A stretch of 64,000 bases of DNA from Microbacterium sufflavum (lineage in GTDB: Bacteria > Actinomycetota > Actinomycetes > Actinomycetales > Microbacteriaceae), in the NCBI RefSeq assembly GCF_023101165.1, contig NZ_CP078076.1, forward strand, positions 124,001-188,000, in the 5' to 3' direction. The notes beneath the pieces are model-generated. The model did not search any database and was not told the DNA's origin. It worked only from the letters and a program-made list of their open reading frames with translations. The position numbers and the translations under genes were made by a program. Position 1 is the first letter of the stretch. Every line of letters begins with the position of its first letter. This document shows positions 43,566 to 52,535 of the stretch, one piece after another.

Positions 43566-43838
43566 TCAGCCAGGGATACCGAACACGTAGTGGGTCAGGA
43601 GCCCGAAGACGTAGTCGAGACCGTAGACGATGCCCATCACGATCACGACGAAGACGAGCACCACACCCGTGAACTTGAACAGCTCCTTGCGGGTCGGGGT
43701 GACGACCTTGCGCAGTTCGGCGATGACCTGGCGGATGAACAGGGCGATGCCCCCGAAGAACCGGGAGAAGGGGTTGCCCTTCTTCTGGCGCGTGGCGCCG
43801 GCCGCGACGACCTCGCCGCGCGGTTCGTCCTGATCCAT
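43566..43838 (-). CDS. secE: Preprotein translocase subunit SecE
   Basis: 90 residues from ATG 43838 (MDQDEPRGEV). A basic stretch with FIRQVIAELRKVVTPTRKEL, the SecE amphipathic helix, precedes a single C-terminal membrane helix (FTGVVLVFVVIVMGIVYGLD). Essential subunit of the SecYEG channel. It lies between tRNA-Trp and nusG as in most actinobacteria. Confidence 0.97.
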   Translation of the reverse strand: MDQDEPRGEVVAAGATRQKKGNPFSRFFGGIALFIRQVIAELRKVVTPTRKELFKFTGVVLVFVVIVMGIVYGLDYVFGLLTHYVFGIPG

Positions 43839-43878
43839 CCTGAATGTACCTTTCGTGTGCCAGCGTTGCACTGACGCG

Positions 43879-43951
<73 letters not shown>

Positions 43952-44144
43952 AGAGACCCGGAGGCCTCGGGGTGCCCTCCCATCCCCGCGCTGCGCCGAG
44001 ATCCGAAGACCCGAGGCACGGCGAAAGAATGCAGAGAACAACTGCTCCACAAGCATACGGCATCCGCCCGACGGTGCCGAACCGGGCTCGATATACGGGT
44101 TGTTGCTAGGCTCGGCGAGCGGATGCCGGCGAGAAGGGGCGCGT

Positions 44145-45968
44145 GTGGGTGGGGATGTGCAGCAGTTCCAGGTGGATCTGCGCGGAGTCGTCGATCTGCT
44201 GAGCAGGCACATCTACTCGAGCCCCCGCGTCTACCTGCGCGAGCTGCTGCAGAACGCCCGCGACGCGATCACCGCCCGTCGCGAGGTCGACGGCGGCGGC
44301 GGGCGCATCCGCATCACGCCGCTCACCGCGCAGACCGGCGAGTTCGTGCTCCGCGACGACGGCGTCGGCCTGACCGCCGCCGAGGTCGCCGACCTGCTCG
44401 CCACGGTCGGCCGCAGCTCGAAGCGCGACATCTTCGACCTCCCCCGCAGCGACTACCTCGGGCAGTTCGGCATCGGACTCCTCAGCTGCTTCATGGTCGC
44501 CGACACCATCGTCATCCGCTCGCGCAGCGCCCGAGGCGGCGCGGCCGTGGAGTGGACGGGCAGCGCCGACGGCACGTTCCAGGTGGTCGAGCTCGACGAC
44601 GATCTCCCGGTCGGCACCAGCGTGCACCTCGTACCGCGGTTCGACGCCGACGAGCTGCTCCGGCCCGCCGCCGTGCACGAGCTCGCCACCACGTTCGGCG
44701 AGTTCCTCCCCGTGCGGGTCACGATCGACACCGGCGCCGGAGACGTCGACATCACGCGCGAGCCGCCGTTCCTCTCCCCCGCCGACGACCCCGAGGCGGC
44801 CGTCGCCTACGGGCGGGACCTGCTCGGCGCGAACCCCCTCGACGTGATCGAGCTCGGCGAACCGGGGACAGGCACGCGCGGTCTCGCCTACGTGCTCCCC
44901 TACGCACCCCCGCCCGGCGCGCGCCAGGCCACCCGCATGTACCTCGGCCGCATGCTGCTGTCCGAGCGCGTGGACGACGTGCTGCCCGACTGGGCGTTCT
45001 TCGTGCGGGCGGTCGTCGACTCCACCGGCCTCGCCCCCACCGCGAGCCGGGAGTCCCTCGTGGAGGACACGGCCCTGGAGCACGTGCGCGAGCAGCTCGG
45101 CGCGGGGATCCGCCGCTGGGTGCTCGAGCTCGGACTGCGCGAGCCGCACCGCCTCGCACAGTTCGTGGCGGTGCACGAGGTCGGTCTCAAGTCGCTCGTG
45201 CGCCACGACGAAGAGCTGGCGCGGTTCATCACCCGGTGGCTCACCGTCGAGACCACGCACGGCACGCTGCGCATCGGCGACCTGGTCGAGCGCTACCCGC
45301 ACATCCGCTACGCGCAGACCGTCGACGAGTTCCGCCAGGTCGCCGGGATCTCGCCCGGCGACGAGGTGCTGGTCAACGGCGGCTACCTGTACGACGCGGA
45401 CCTCGTGCGCCTGCTGCCCGAGCTGTACCCCGCCGTCACCGTGGAGAAGGTGGACGTCGCCGGCGAGCTCGACCGTCTCGATCCCCCGCCCCTGGACGAC
45501 CGCGACGCCGCCGTGGCGCTCGAGACCCGCGCGGGGGCCGTGCTCGCCGCCTCCGACTGCGCCGTCGTCGTGCGCTCGATCGACCAGCCCGCACTCACCG
45601 GGCTGTACGTCGCCGACCCCGAGGTGCTGCGCGCGATCGACCGCGGCCGCACCAGAGGGGTCGCCGGGGCACTGTGGGGCGGCGTGCTCGACCGCATCGA
45701 CCAGACGCTGTCCGCCGCCCGCGACGACGACCTCACCGCACGGCTGTGCCTGAACTGGTCCAACCGCGTGGTGCGCGCCCTGGTGCGCGTCGAGGACGAC
45801 GCCGTGTTCGCCCGCACCGTGCAGCTGCTCTACATCCAGGCGCTCCTCGCCGGCCACCATCCGCTCCGTGACGCCGACCGGGCGCTCATGACCAGCGCGC
45901 TGGCCGACCTCGTCTCGCTCTCCGCCGGCATCGAGGGGGACTCCCTCCCCTTCGGCGACGCCCGCTGA
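44145..45968 (+). CDS. HSP90-family (HtpG-like) GHKL ATPase
   Basis: 607 residues from GTG 44145, with AAGGGG five nt upstream; GTG 44157 is an alternative. N-terminal GHKL motifs: VYLRELLQNARDAITAR (Glu and Asn of the nucleotide site), DDGVGL (DxGxG) and GQFGIGLLSCFMVAD (G2 box). The middle and C-terminal parts are shorter and more divergent than HtpG. It is followed 20 nt later by a large TPR protein; the two genes appear to be a unit. HSP90 with TPR partners suggests a chaperone plus cochaperone or scaffold. Confidence 0.87.
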   Translation: MGGDVQQFQVDLRGVVDLLSRHIYSSPRVYLRELLQNARDAITARREVDGGGGRIRITPLTAQTGEFVLRDDGVGLTAAEVADLLATVGRSSKRDIFDLPRSDYLGQFGIGLLSCFMVADTIVIRSRSARGGAAVEWTGSADGTFQVVELDDDLPVGTSVHLVPRFDADELLRPAAVHELATTFGEFLPVRVTIDTGAGDVDITREPPFLSPADDPEAAVAYGRDLLGANPLDVIELGEPGTGTRGLAYVLPYAPPPGARQATRMYLGRMLLSERVDDVLPDWAFFVRAVVDSTGLAPTASRESLVEDTALEHVREQLGAGIRRWVLELGLREPHRLAQFVAVHEVGLKSLVRHDEELARFITRWLTVETTHGTLRIGDLVERYPHIRYAQTVDEFRQVAGISPGDEVLVNGGYLYDADLVRLLPELYPAVTVEKVDVAGELDRLDPPPLDDRDAAVALETRAGAVLAASDCAVVVRSIDQPALTGLYVADPEVLRAIDRGRTRGVAGALWGGVLDRIDQTLSAARDDDLTARLCLNWSNRVVRALVRVEDDAVFARTVQLLYIQALLAGHHPLRDADRALMTSALADLVSLSAGIEGDSLPFGDAR

Positions 45969-45988
45969 CACTCCACCGAAAGGCTCCC

Positions 45989-48787
45989 ATGGCACGTCCG
46001 AAGAAGCGCTTCCAGCAGCTCATCGAGGAGATCGACCGCACCCCGTGGGGTCCGGAGGAGCAGGCCCTCGTCGCGGAGGCCGTGGCCCTCGCAGTCGAGC
46101 TCGGCGACGAGCGCCTGGAGTACGAGGCCCGCATGCGGCAGACCGCCTCGGCCAACATGGTCGGCGCCACCGACGTGATGCTCAACTCCTTCGCGTGGTG
46201 CCTCGCCCACCACGACGCCGACCCGCAGCGCTTCCCCGCCGACCTCGACAACGGCGGCGCCGACCTCATGTGGCAGTTCAAGTGGATGGCCTCGTCGCTG
46301 CGGTCGTCCCCCGCGTTCTCGCAGGAGCAGATCGCCGCCGTGCTCGACGACATGGAGGCCCACTACCGCGCCGCGGGCCTCGGCCTCAGCGGCGTGCTCA
46401 CCGCCCGGTTCGAGGACGCGTGGGACGCCGGCCGGATGGACGACGCCGAGGCGCTGCGCGTGCAGCTGGAGGCCACACCCCGCGACGACCACAGCCACTG
46501 CGACGCCTGCGGCCGCAGCCAGTTCGCGGGCTTCTTCGCCGACACCGACCGCGACGCCGACGCCATCCGCCTGGTCGAGGAGATGATCGAGGGCGGCTTC
46601 TCGTGCGGCGAGGAGCCCGAGCACGCGCTCTCCCGCGTCCTCCTCCCCTACCTCCGCGCCGGACGCCTGGAGGACGCGAAGACCGCCCACCTGCGCAGCT
46701 ACCGCCTCGCGAAGGACAACCCCGACAACCTCCGCATCGTCGCCAACAACATCGTGTTCGCGGCCGTCACCGGCAACGAGGCGCGTGCCCTCGCCCTGAT
46801 CGAGCGGCACATCGGATGGCTCGCGCACGACGGCCTGAACGTCGACGCGCACTTCGCGGCCCTCACCGCCTTCGCCGTCGCACTGGACAGGGTCGTGGCG
46901 ACCGGGCACGGCGACACCCCCGTCCGCGGTGCGGACGCCCCCGCCCTCGTCGGGCTCTTCGGAGAGCACGACGGCGCGTGGACCGCGGCCGAGCTCGCCA
47001 CCGCCGCCTGGACGGCCGCCGAGCGCATCGGCGCGCAGTTCGACGAGCGCGACGGAACGGACGGGCACGCGCGGAGCCTCGCCCGCTCGCGCCGCCTGGC
47101 CGACGAGAGCTGGGACGTGCCGATCCGCTCCGACGCCTTCGTCGCCACCGCACCGGCCACGACCCCGACGGACGCGGACGGCTGGTTCGACCGCGCGATG
47201 CAGCTCGCCCAGTTCGGCGCCGAGCACGAGACGCTCGACGCCCTCCCCCGTGCGCTCGAGGTGACCGACCCCGGCAAACGCGCACAGCTGCTGTCGATGC
47301 GCCTGGGGATCCTCGTGGCGCTCGACCGCATCGAGGAGGCGGAGCAGGTGCTGCCCGAGCGCATCGCCGCGCTGCGCGACGCCGGCCGCGACGTGCAGGC
47401 CGAGCTGGAGCTGCGCCTCGGCCTCGCCACGTTCGGGCTCGACACCGACGACACCAGGGCCGCCCTGGAGGAGGAGCTGGCCGCCGCCGAGCGCCTTCCG
47501 GCGTGGTCGCGCGGAGACCTCGCCATCAGCCGCGCCTCGCTGCACCTGCACGCCGACGAGCCCGACGCCGCGCTCGACCTCGCCGAGCACGCCGCCCGCG
47601 CGTTCGCCGAGGCCGAGGACACCCGGCTGTCGAACACCACCACGCTCGTCGCCATCGGGGCCGTGCTCTCCAAGGGCGACCTGGAGGCCGCGACCGCTCT
47701 GCTCGACCGATTCCTCGCGCAGGACGACCTCTCCGCCGGGCATCGCGCCCAGGCGCTGCAGACCAGGGCCCGGGTGCGCGGAGGGACGGGCGAGCACCTC
47801 GACGGCGCCGCGGACGCCGACGAGGTCTGCCGCCTCCTCGCCGAGCTGGGCGCCACACGGGCCCTCGCCGACGCGCACGTGCTCGCCGGGGCACTGTGGG
47901 AGGACGCCGACCACCCCGACCGCGCCGTTTCGCGCTACCGCCTCGCCTCGCGCCTGCGCGCCGAGGCCGGAGGCGACGCGACCGGCGTCGACTTCCGGCT
48001 CGCCCGCGCCATGCTGCGCTCGGGCGACGCCCAGGAGGCGGCCGAGCTGTTCGGCGACGTGCTGCAGCGCGAGGAGCAGGCCGACGTGGCCCCCGCCTCC
48101 CGCGGCATGACCGCCACCCTGCTCGCGCGCGCTCTGGCCGAGTCGGGCGAGTTCGGACAGGCGGTGGGCGTGCACGGCTACGCCGCCGAGCTGTTCGGCG
48201 AGGGCGCGGAGCACGCCGACCAGGCGATGGCGATGACCGAGCAGGCGAAGATCCTCGCCCGCTTCGAGGAGCACGACGACGCCATCCGCCTCCTGGAGGG
48301 CGCGGCCGAGATCGTCCGGGGCGCGCCGGAAGCGGTCGGCGCCCTCAGCGAGGTGCTCCACAGCCTGGGTCAGGCCTACGGCGGACGCGGCGACGAGCGG
48401 GCGTTCGCCCTGTTCGACGAGGTCGCCGCCCTCGCGCAGCAGCACGAGGCCGGGTGGCTGCACGCCGACGTGACGGACTCCCGCGCCCGCGCGCTCGCGC
48501 AGCTCGGACGGATCGACGAGGCCGTGGCCGCCGCGCTCACCGCCGCGGACGCGTTCGCGGAGCTGGGCGACCCGGGCTCCGCCGGAGGCTCCGAGCTGTT
48601 CGCCGCCCGGGTGCTCGCGGGCAACGAGCGCGCCGCCGACGCGGTCGCGGTCTACCGCAGCGCCCTGGAGCACGCCGAAGGCTTCCCGCCGCTGCGTCAG
48701 GTCACCGCGCTCGAGCTCGGCGACGTGCTCGAAGGGCTCGGCCGCCACGGCGAGGCGGCCGAGGTGCGGGCGCTGCTGGAGAGCTGA
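45989..48787 (+). CDS. Large tetratricopeptide-repeat protein
   Basis: 932 residues, highly Ala/Glu/Asp/Leu-rich helical sequence built of many degenerate TPR-like units (for example AVSRYRLASRLRAEAGGD, AEEAAELFGDVLQREEQADV and ERALIERHIGW-type helices). A small zinc-ligand-like HSHCDACGRSQF around residue 170 and FSCGEEPEH stand out. No signal peptide or enzyme motif. It forms a two-gene unit with the HSP90-family gene. Binding of that chaperone's C-terminus or of client proteins is an inference. Confidence 0.82.
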   Translation: MARPKKRFQQLIEEIDRTPWGPEEQALVAEAVALAVELGDERLEYEARMRQTASANMVGATDVMLNSFAWCLAHHDADPQRFPADLDNGGADLMWQFKWMASSLRSSPAFSQEQIAAVLDDMEAHYRAAGLGLSGVLTARFEDAWDAGRMDDAEALRVQLEATPRDDHSHCDACGRSQFAGFFADTDRDADAIRLVEEMIEGGFSCGEEPEHALSRVLLPYLRAGRLEDAKTAHLRSYRLAKDNPDNLRIVANNIVFAAVTGNEARALALIERHIGWLAHDGLNVDAHFAALTAFAVALDRVVATGHGDTPVRGADAPALVGLFGEHDGAWTAAELATAAWTAAERIGAQFDERDGTDGHARSLARSRRLADESWDVPIRSDAFVATAPATTPTDADGWFDRAMQLAQFGAEHETLDALPRALEVTDPGKRAQLLSMRLGILVALDRIEEAEQVLPERIAALRDAGRDVQAELELRLGLATFGLDTDDTRAALEEELAAAERLPAWSRGDLAISRASLHLHADEPDAALDLAEHAARAFAEAEDTRLSNTTTLVAIGAVLSKGDLEAATALLDRFLAQDDLSAGHRAQALQTRARVRGGTGEHLDGAADADEVCRLLAELGATRALADAHVLAGALWEDADHPDRAVSRYRLASRLRAEAGGDATGVDFRLARAMLRSGDAQEAAELFGDVLQREEQADVAPASRGMTATLLARALAESGEFGQAVGVHGYAAELFGEGAEHADQAMAMTEQAKILARFEEHDDAIRLLEGAAEIVRGAPEAVGALSEVLHSLGQAYGGRGDERAFALFDEVAALAQQHEAGWLHADVTDSRARALAQLGRIDEAVAAALTAADAFAELGDPGSAGGSELFAARVLAGNERAADAVAVYRSALEHAEGFPPLRQVTALELGDVLEGLGRHGEAAEVRALLES

Positions 48788-48814
48788 GCCCGCACCCCGG
48801 CGCGGCCGGAGGCG

Positions 48815-50539
48815 TCAGAACAGCTGGCGCCAGTTCGCCCGCGCCAGATCGAGGAGCTCGTCGCCGCGGCCCGACATGACCGTGCGGATCGCGTACAGCG
48901 CGAACCCCTTCACCTGCGCCGCCTCGATCGCGGGCGGCATCGAGAGCTCCTGACGCTCGGTGACCACGTCGAGCAGGGCGGGACCGTCGTGCGCCAGCAC
49001 CTCGCGGACGGCGTCCGGCAGCTCGTCGCTGCGCTCCACCCGGCGGGCGAAGATCCCCATGGCTTCGGCGATGGCGGCGAAGCTCGGGTTGTCCAGTCCG
49101 GTGCCGTACGTGACGAACCCGGCGGCCTTCATCTCCAGCTCCACGAAGTTCAGCGAGGAGTTGTTCACCACGATGGTCTTCACGGGCAGGCGGTTCTGCG
49201 TGAGCGTGAGCAGCTCACCCAGCATCATCGACAGCCCGCCGTCGCCCGCGAGGGCCACGACCTGGCGCTGCGGGTGGGCGACCTGGGCCCCGATGCCGTG
49301 CAGCAGCGCGTTCGCCATCGAGCCGTGCGTGAACGAGCCGATCAGTCGACGGTGCTCGGTCATCGTCAGGTAACGCGCCGCCCACACCGTCGGCGACCCC
49401 ACGTCGGCCGTGAAGATCGCGTCGTCCGCGGCCTGCTCGTCGAGCAGCCGCGCGAGGTACTGCGGGTGGATCGGACGGTCGCCCTTCGCCGGGACCGCGA
49501 GCTCGTCGAGCTTCTTGCGCGTCTTGCGGTAGTGCGCCGTCGCGTCGTCGAGGTGCGTGCGGTCGTCCTTGCGGGCGAGGCGCGGCAGCAGGGCCTCCGC
49601 GGTGGCGCCGACGTCGCCCACGAGTCCGAGGTCGAGCGGGTGGCGCTTGCCGAGCTGCGAGCCGCGGATGTCCACCTGGATCGTGGTCGCGTGGTCGGGG
49701 TAGAACTGCTCGTACGGGAAGTCGCTGCCGAGCACGAGCAGCGTGTCGGCGGCCTCCATCGCCCGGTAGCCGGACGCGAACCCGAGCAGACCGGTCATGC
49801 CGACGTCGAACGGGTTGTCGTACTCGATGAACTCCTTGCCGCGCAGCGCGTGCACGATCGGCGCGCCCAGACGGTCGGCCAACGCGATCACCTCGTCGTG
49901 CGCGCCCTCGACGCCGGCGCCGGCGAGGATCGTGACGCGCTTCGCGGCATTCAGCAGCGTGGCCGCCTGCTCCAGTTCCGCCCCGCTCGGTGCCACCACC
50001 GGCCGGGCGCGGCGGACCACGACGGCGCGGTCATCCTCGATCTCCGCCAGCGCCACATCGCCAGGGATCACCAGCACCGCGACACCGCGCTGCTCGATCG
50101 CCGCCCGCATCGCGATCTCCATCAGCCGCGGCATCTGCTTCGGGTCCGCCACGTACTCGACGTACACGCTGCACTCGCGGAACAGCTCCTGCGGGTGCGT
50201 CTCCTGGAAGTAGCCGGTGCCGATCTCGGTCGTCGGGATGTGCGCCGCGATCGCCAGGACGGGCACGCGGGAACGCTGGGCGTCGTACAGCCCGTTGATG
50301 AGGTGCAGGTTGCCCGGCCCGCACGAGCCGGCGACGACGGCGAGCTCACCCGTGGTGCCCGCGTCCGCGGCGGCCGCGAACGCCGCGGACTCCTCGTGGC
50401 GCACGTGCACCCAGCGGATGCGGCCGTCCTTGCGCAGCGCGTCCGTGAATCCGTTGAGCGAATCCCCGGGGATGCCGTAGACCCGATCGATCCCGTTGGC
50501 GTGCAGAGTCTTGACGATGTTCTCAGCGACGTTGGCCAT
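48815..50539 (-). CDS. poxB: Pyruvate dehydrogenase (quinone) / pyruvate oxidase
   Basis: 574 residues. GIPGDSLNGFTDAL and GSCGPGNLHLINGLYDA belong to the PYR domain, GAGVEGAHDEV to the FAD-binding middle domain, and GDGGLSMMLGELLTL followed by NN is the TPP-binding motif. The C-terminal ELSMPPAIEAAQVKGFALY segment matches the membrane-binding tail of PoxB. It decarboxylates pyruvate to acetate and CO2 with electrons to quinone. Convergent with the TPR gene. Confidence 0.9.
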   Translation of the reverse strand: MANVAENIVKTLHANGIDRVYGIPGDSLNGFTDALRKDGRIRWVHVRHEESAAFAAAADAGTTGELAVVAGSCGPGNLHLINGLYDAQRSRVPVLAIAAHIPTTEIGTGYFQETHPQELFRECSVYVEYVADPKQMPRLMEIAMRAAIEQRGVAVLVIPGDVALAEIEDDRAVVVRRARPVVAPSGAELEQAATLLNAAKRVTILAGAGVEGAHDEVIALADRLGAPIVHALRGKEFIEYDNPFDVGMTGLLGFASGYRAMEAADTLLVLGSDFPYEQFYPDHATTIQVDIRGSQLGKRHPLDLGLVGDVGATAEALLPRLARKDDRTHLDDATAHYRKTRKKLDELAVPAKGDRPIHPQYLARLLDEQAADDAIFTADVGSPTVWAARYLTMTEHRRLIGSFTHGSMANALLHGIGAQVAHPQRQVVALAGDGGLSMMLGELLTLTQNRLPVKTIVVNNSSLNFVELEMKAAGFVTYGTGLDNPSFAAIAEAMGIFARRVERSDELPDAVREVLAHDGPALLDVVTERQELSMPPAIEAAQVKGFALYAIRTVMSGRGDELLDLARANWRQLF

Positions 50540-50593
50540 ACCCCGACCCTACGCCCGCCCCTCCGCCCTGGTGCCGGGGTTGACGCGGGCCGG

Positions 50594-51031
50594 TCAGTAC
50601 TCCTGGGGGCCGTCGCGCTCCGGCTCGGGATCACGGTGGAACGCGCGTCCCGACACCGAGGCGGGTGCGATGCGGATGAACACCCGCTTGACGGTCGGGA
50701 TCCACGGGCGCAGCCCCGCGGCCTCGGCGCGCGCGACATCGGCATCGGTCTCCAGCGCCGCGGCGTGCCCGCGCACGACCACGCTCCACGCGTCGACGTC
50801 GGTGTGGTCGTCGACCTCGAACAGCACATCGGCGTTCGCGGTCAGTTCGAACAGCTTGCTCCCCGGAGCGGTGCGGAACACGATGCCATCCCCGTCGACC
50901 GCGTAGTTGATCGGGAAGATGTCGATCGTGTCGCCGATGTGGGTCACGAGGCGTCCGAGCTCCTGTCCGCGCAGGCGCTCCCAGCTCTCGGCATCGGTCA
51001 GGGTCCGGACGGGGTCGCTGTGCACACTCAT
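50594..51031 (-). CDS. Pyridoxamine 5'-phosphate oxidase-fold (split-barrel flavin) protein
   Basis: 145 residues from ATG 51031 (MSVHSDPVRTL). The split beta-barrel pattern LGRLVTHIGDTIDIFPINYAVDG, VLFEVDDHTDVDAWSVVVRG and a C-terminal strand place it in the PNPOx-like FMN/F420-binding family. Many such actinobacterial proteins use F420 or bind flavin or haem; the cofactor is not decided by sequence. It is next to poxB on the same strand. Confidence 0.85.
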   Translation of the reverse strand: MSVHSDPVRTLTDAESWERLRGQELGRLVTHIGDTIDIFPINYAVDGDGIVFRTAPGSKLFELTANADVLFEVDDHTDVDAWSVVVRGHAAALETDADVARAEAAGLRPWIPTVKRVFIRIAPASVSGRAFHRDPEPERDGPQEY

Positions 51032-51148
51032 GCCGCCATTGTCACCCACGGACCCGCCGGCTGGACAGCACCCGTCCGAACGTCACAGGTCCGGACGCGA
51101 CAGTGCCCGGGGGCCGATCGACCCCCGGGCACCGTCACCGCGTCGGAC

Positions 51149-52513
51149 TCAGCCGATGCGGATGAGCTTCTTGTTGACGAACTCGTCGGCGGCGAGGTGT
51201 CCGAGCTCACGCGCGGTGCCGCTGCGCTTGATGCCACCGAACGGCAGCTCCGGGCTGTCGGCGAGAACCAGGTTGACGTACACCATGCCGGCCTCGATCT
51301 TGTCGGCCACCCGCTCCGCCTGGGCCTCATCGGTCGTGAAGACGTACGAACCGAGCCCGAACGTGGTGTCGTTGGCCAGCTGCACCGCGGCGTCCTCGTC
51401 GGCCACGCGGTACACGACGGCGGCGGGGCCGAACAGCTCCTCCCGGTACACGTCCATCTCCGGCGTGACGTCGGCGAGCACGGTCGGCGCGAAGAACGCC
51501 CCGTCGCGCGTGCCCCCGGTCAGCAGCGTGGCGCCCTGGGCGACCGCGGTGTCGATCTGCTTCTGCAGGTTCTCCGCCGCCGCCTCCGACGACACCGGTC
51601 CGAGCACGGTGTCGTCCTGCGTGGGGTCGGTCGCCTCGACGGCCGCCATCGCCGCCGTGAACTTCTCCACGAACGCGTCGTACAGCTCGTCGACGATGAT
51701 GAAGCGCTTGGCGCCGTTGCACGCCTGACCGTTGTTGTCGAGGCGCGCGTCCACGCCGGCCTGGACCGTCGCGTCGAGGTCGTCGGTCGAGAGCACGAGG
51801 AACGGGTCGGAGCCGCCGAGCTCCAGCGCGACCTTCTTGAGGTGCCGTCCGGCGACCTCGGCCACCGCCGCCCCCGCACGCTCCGAGCCGGTGAGCGAGA
51901 CGCCCTGCACGCGCGGGTCGGCGATCATGTCGGCGATCTGCTCGTTCGTGGCGAGCACGTTCTGGTACGCGCCCTTCGGGAACCCGGCGTCGTGGTAGAT
52001 CGCCTCGATCGCGCTCGACGACTCGGGGCACTGCGGCGCGGGCTTCAGCAGGATCGTGTTGCCGACGATCAGGTTCGGCGCCGCGAAGCGCACGATCTGG
52101 TAGGCCGGGAAGTTCCACGGCATGATGCCCACGAGCGGCCCCAGCGACGACCGGCGGATGATCGCCGAGCCGTCACCGAGGATCGTGATGGGCTGGTCGG
52201 CCATGATGTCCTCGGCCTGATCCGCGTAGTACTCGGCGATGTCGGCGGCGAAGTCGACCTCGCCGAGCGCGGCCTCGCGCGGCTTGCCCATCTCGCGCAC
52301 GAACACGTCGGCCAGCTCCTCGCGGCGCTCGCGATGCAGCTCGGCGGCGCGGCGCAGCAGCTGTGCGCGCTCCGCGACCGTGGTCGAGCGCGACCACTCG
52401 CGGTGCGCCTCGTCGGCGGCCGCGACCGCCTCTTCGATCTGCGCATCGGTGAACGTGTCGTACGTGGCCAGGGTCTCGCCGGTGGCGGGATTGACGACGG
52501 CGTAGTCGGTCAT
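51149..52513 (-). CDS. Aldehyde dehydrogenase, succinate-semialdehyde / aminobutyraldehyde type
   Basis: 454 residues of the NAD(P)-dependent ALDH family: MPWNFP, KKVALELGGSDP with the general-base Glu, and the catalytic Cys in NGQACNGAKR. Slightly shorter than the other ALDH of the operon. It ends the putrescine/GABA operon, 22 nt after the gabD-like gene. It may be the enzyme that converts 4-aminobutanal to GABA, or a second succinate-semialdehyde dehydrogenase. The division of labour cannot be fixed from sequence. Confidence 0.88.
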   Translation of the reverse strand: MTDYAVVNPATGETLATYDTFTDAQIEEAVAAADEAHREWSRSTTVAERAQLLRRAAELHRERREELADVFVREMGKPREAALGEVDFAADIAEYYADQAEDIMADQPITILGDGSAIIRRSSLGPLVGIMPWNFPAYQIVRFAAPNLIVGNTILLKPAPQCPESSSAIEAIYHDAGFPKGAYQNVLATNEQIADMIADPRVQGVSLTGSERAGAAVAEVAGRHLKKVALELGGSDPFLVLSTDDLDATVQAGVDARLDNNGQACNGAKRFIIVDELYDAFVEKFTAAMAAVEATDPTQDDTVLGPVSSEAAAENLQKQIDTAVAQGATLLTGGTRDGAFFAPTVLADVTPEMDVYREELFGPAAVVYRVADEDAAVQLANDTTFGLGSYVFTTDEAQAERVADKIEAGMVYVNLVLADSPELPFGGIKRSGTARELGHLAADEFVNKKLIRIG

Positions 52514-52535
52514 GTCTCCTCCTCTTGCCGTCCGG

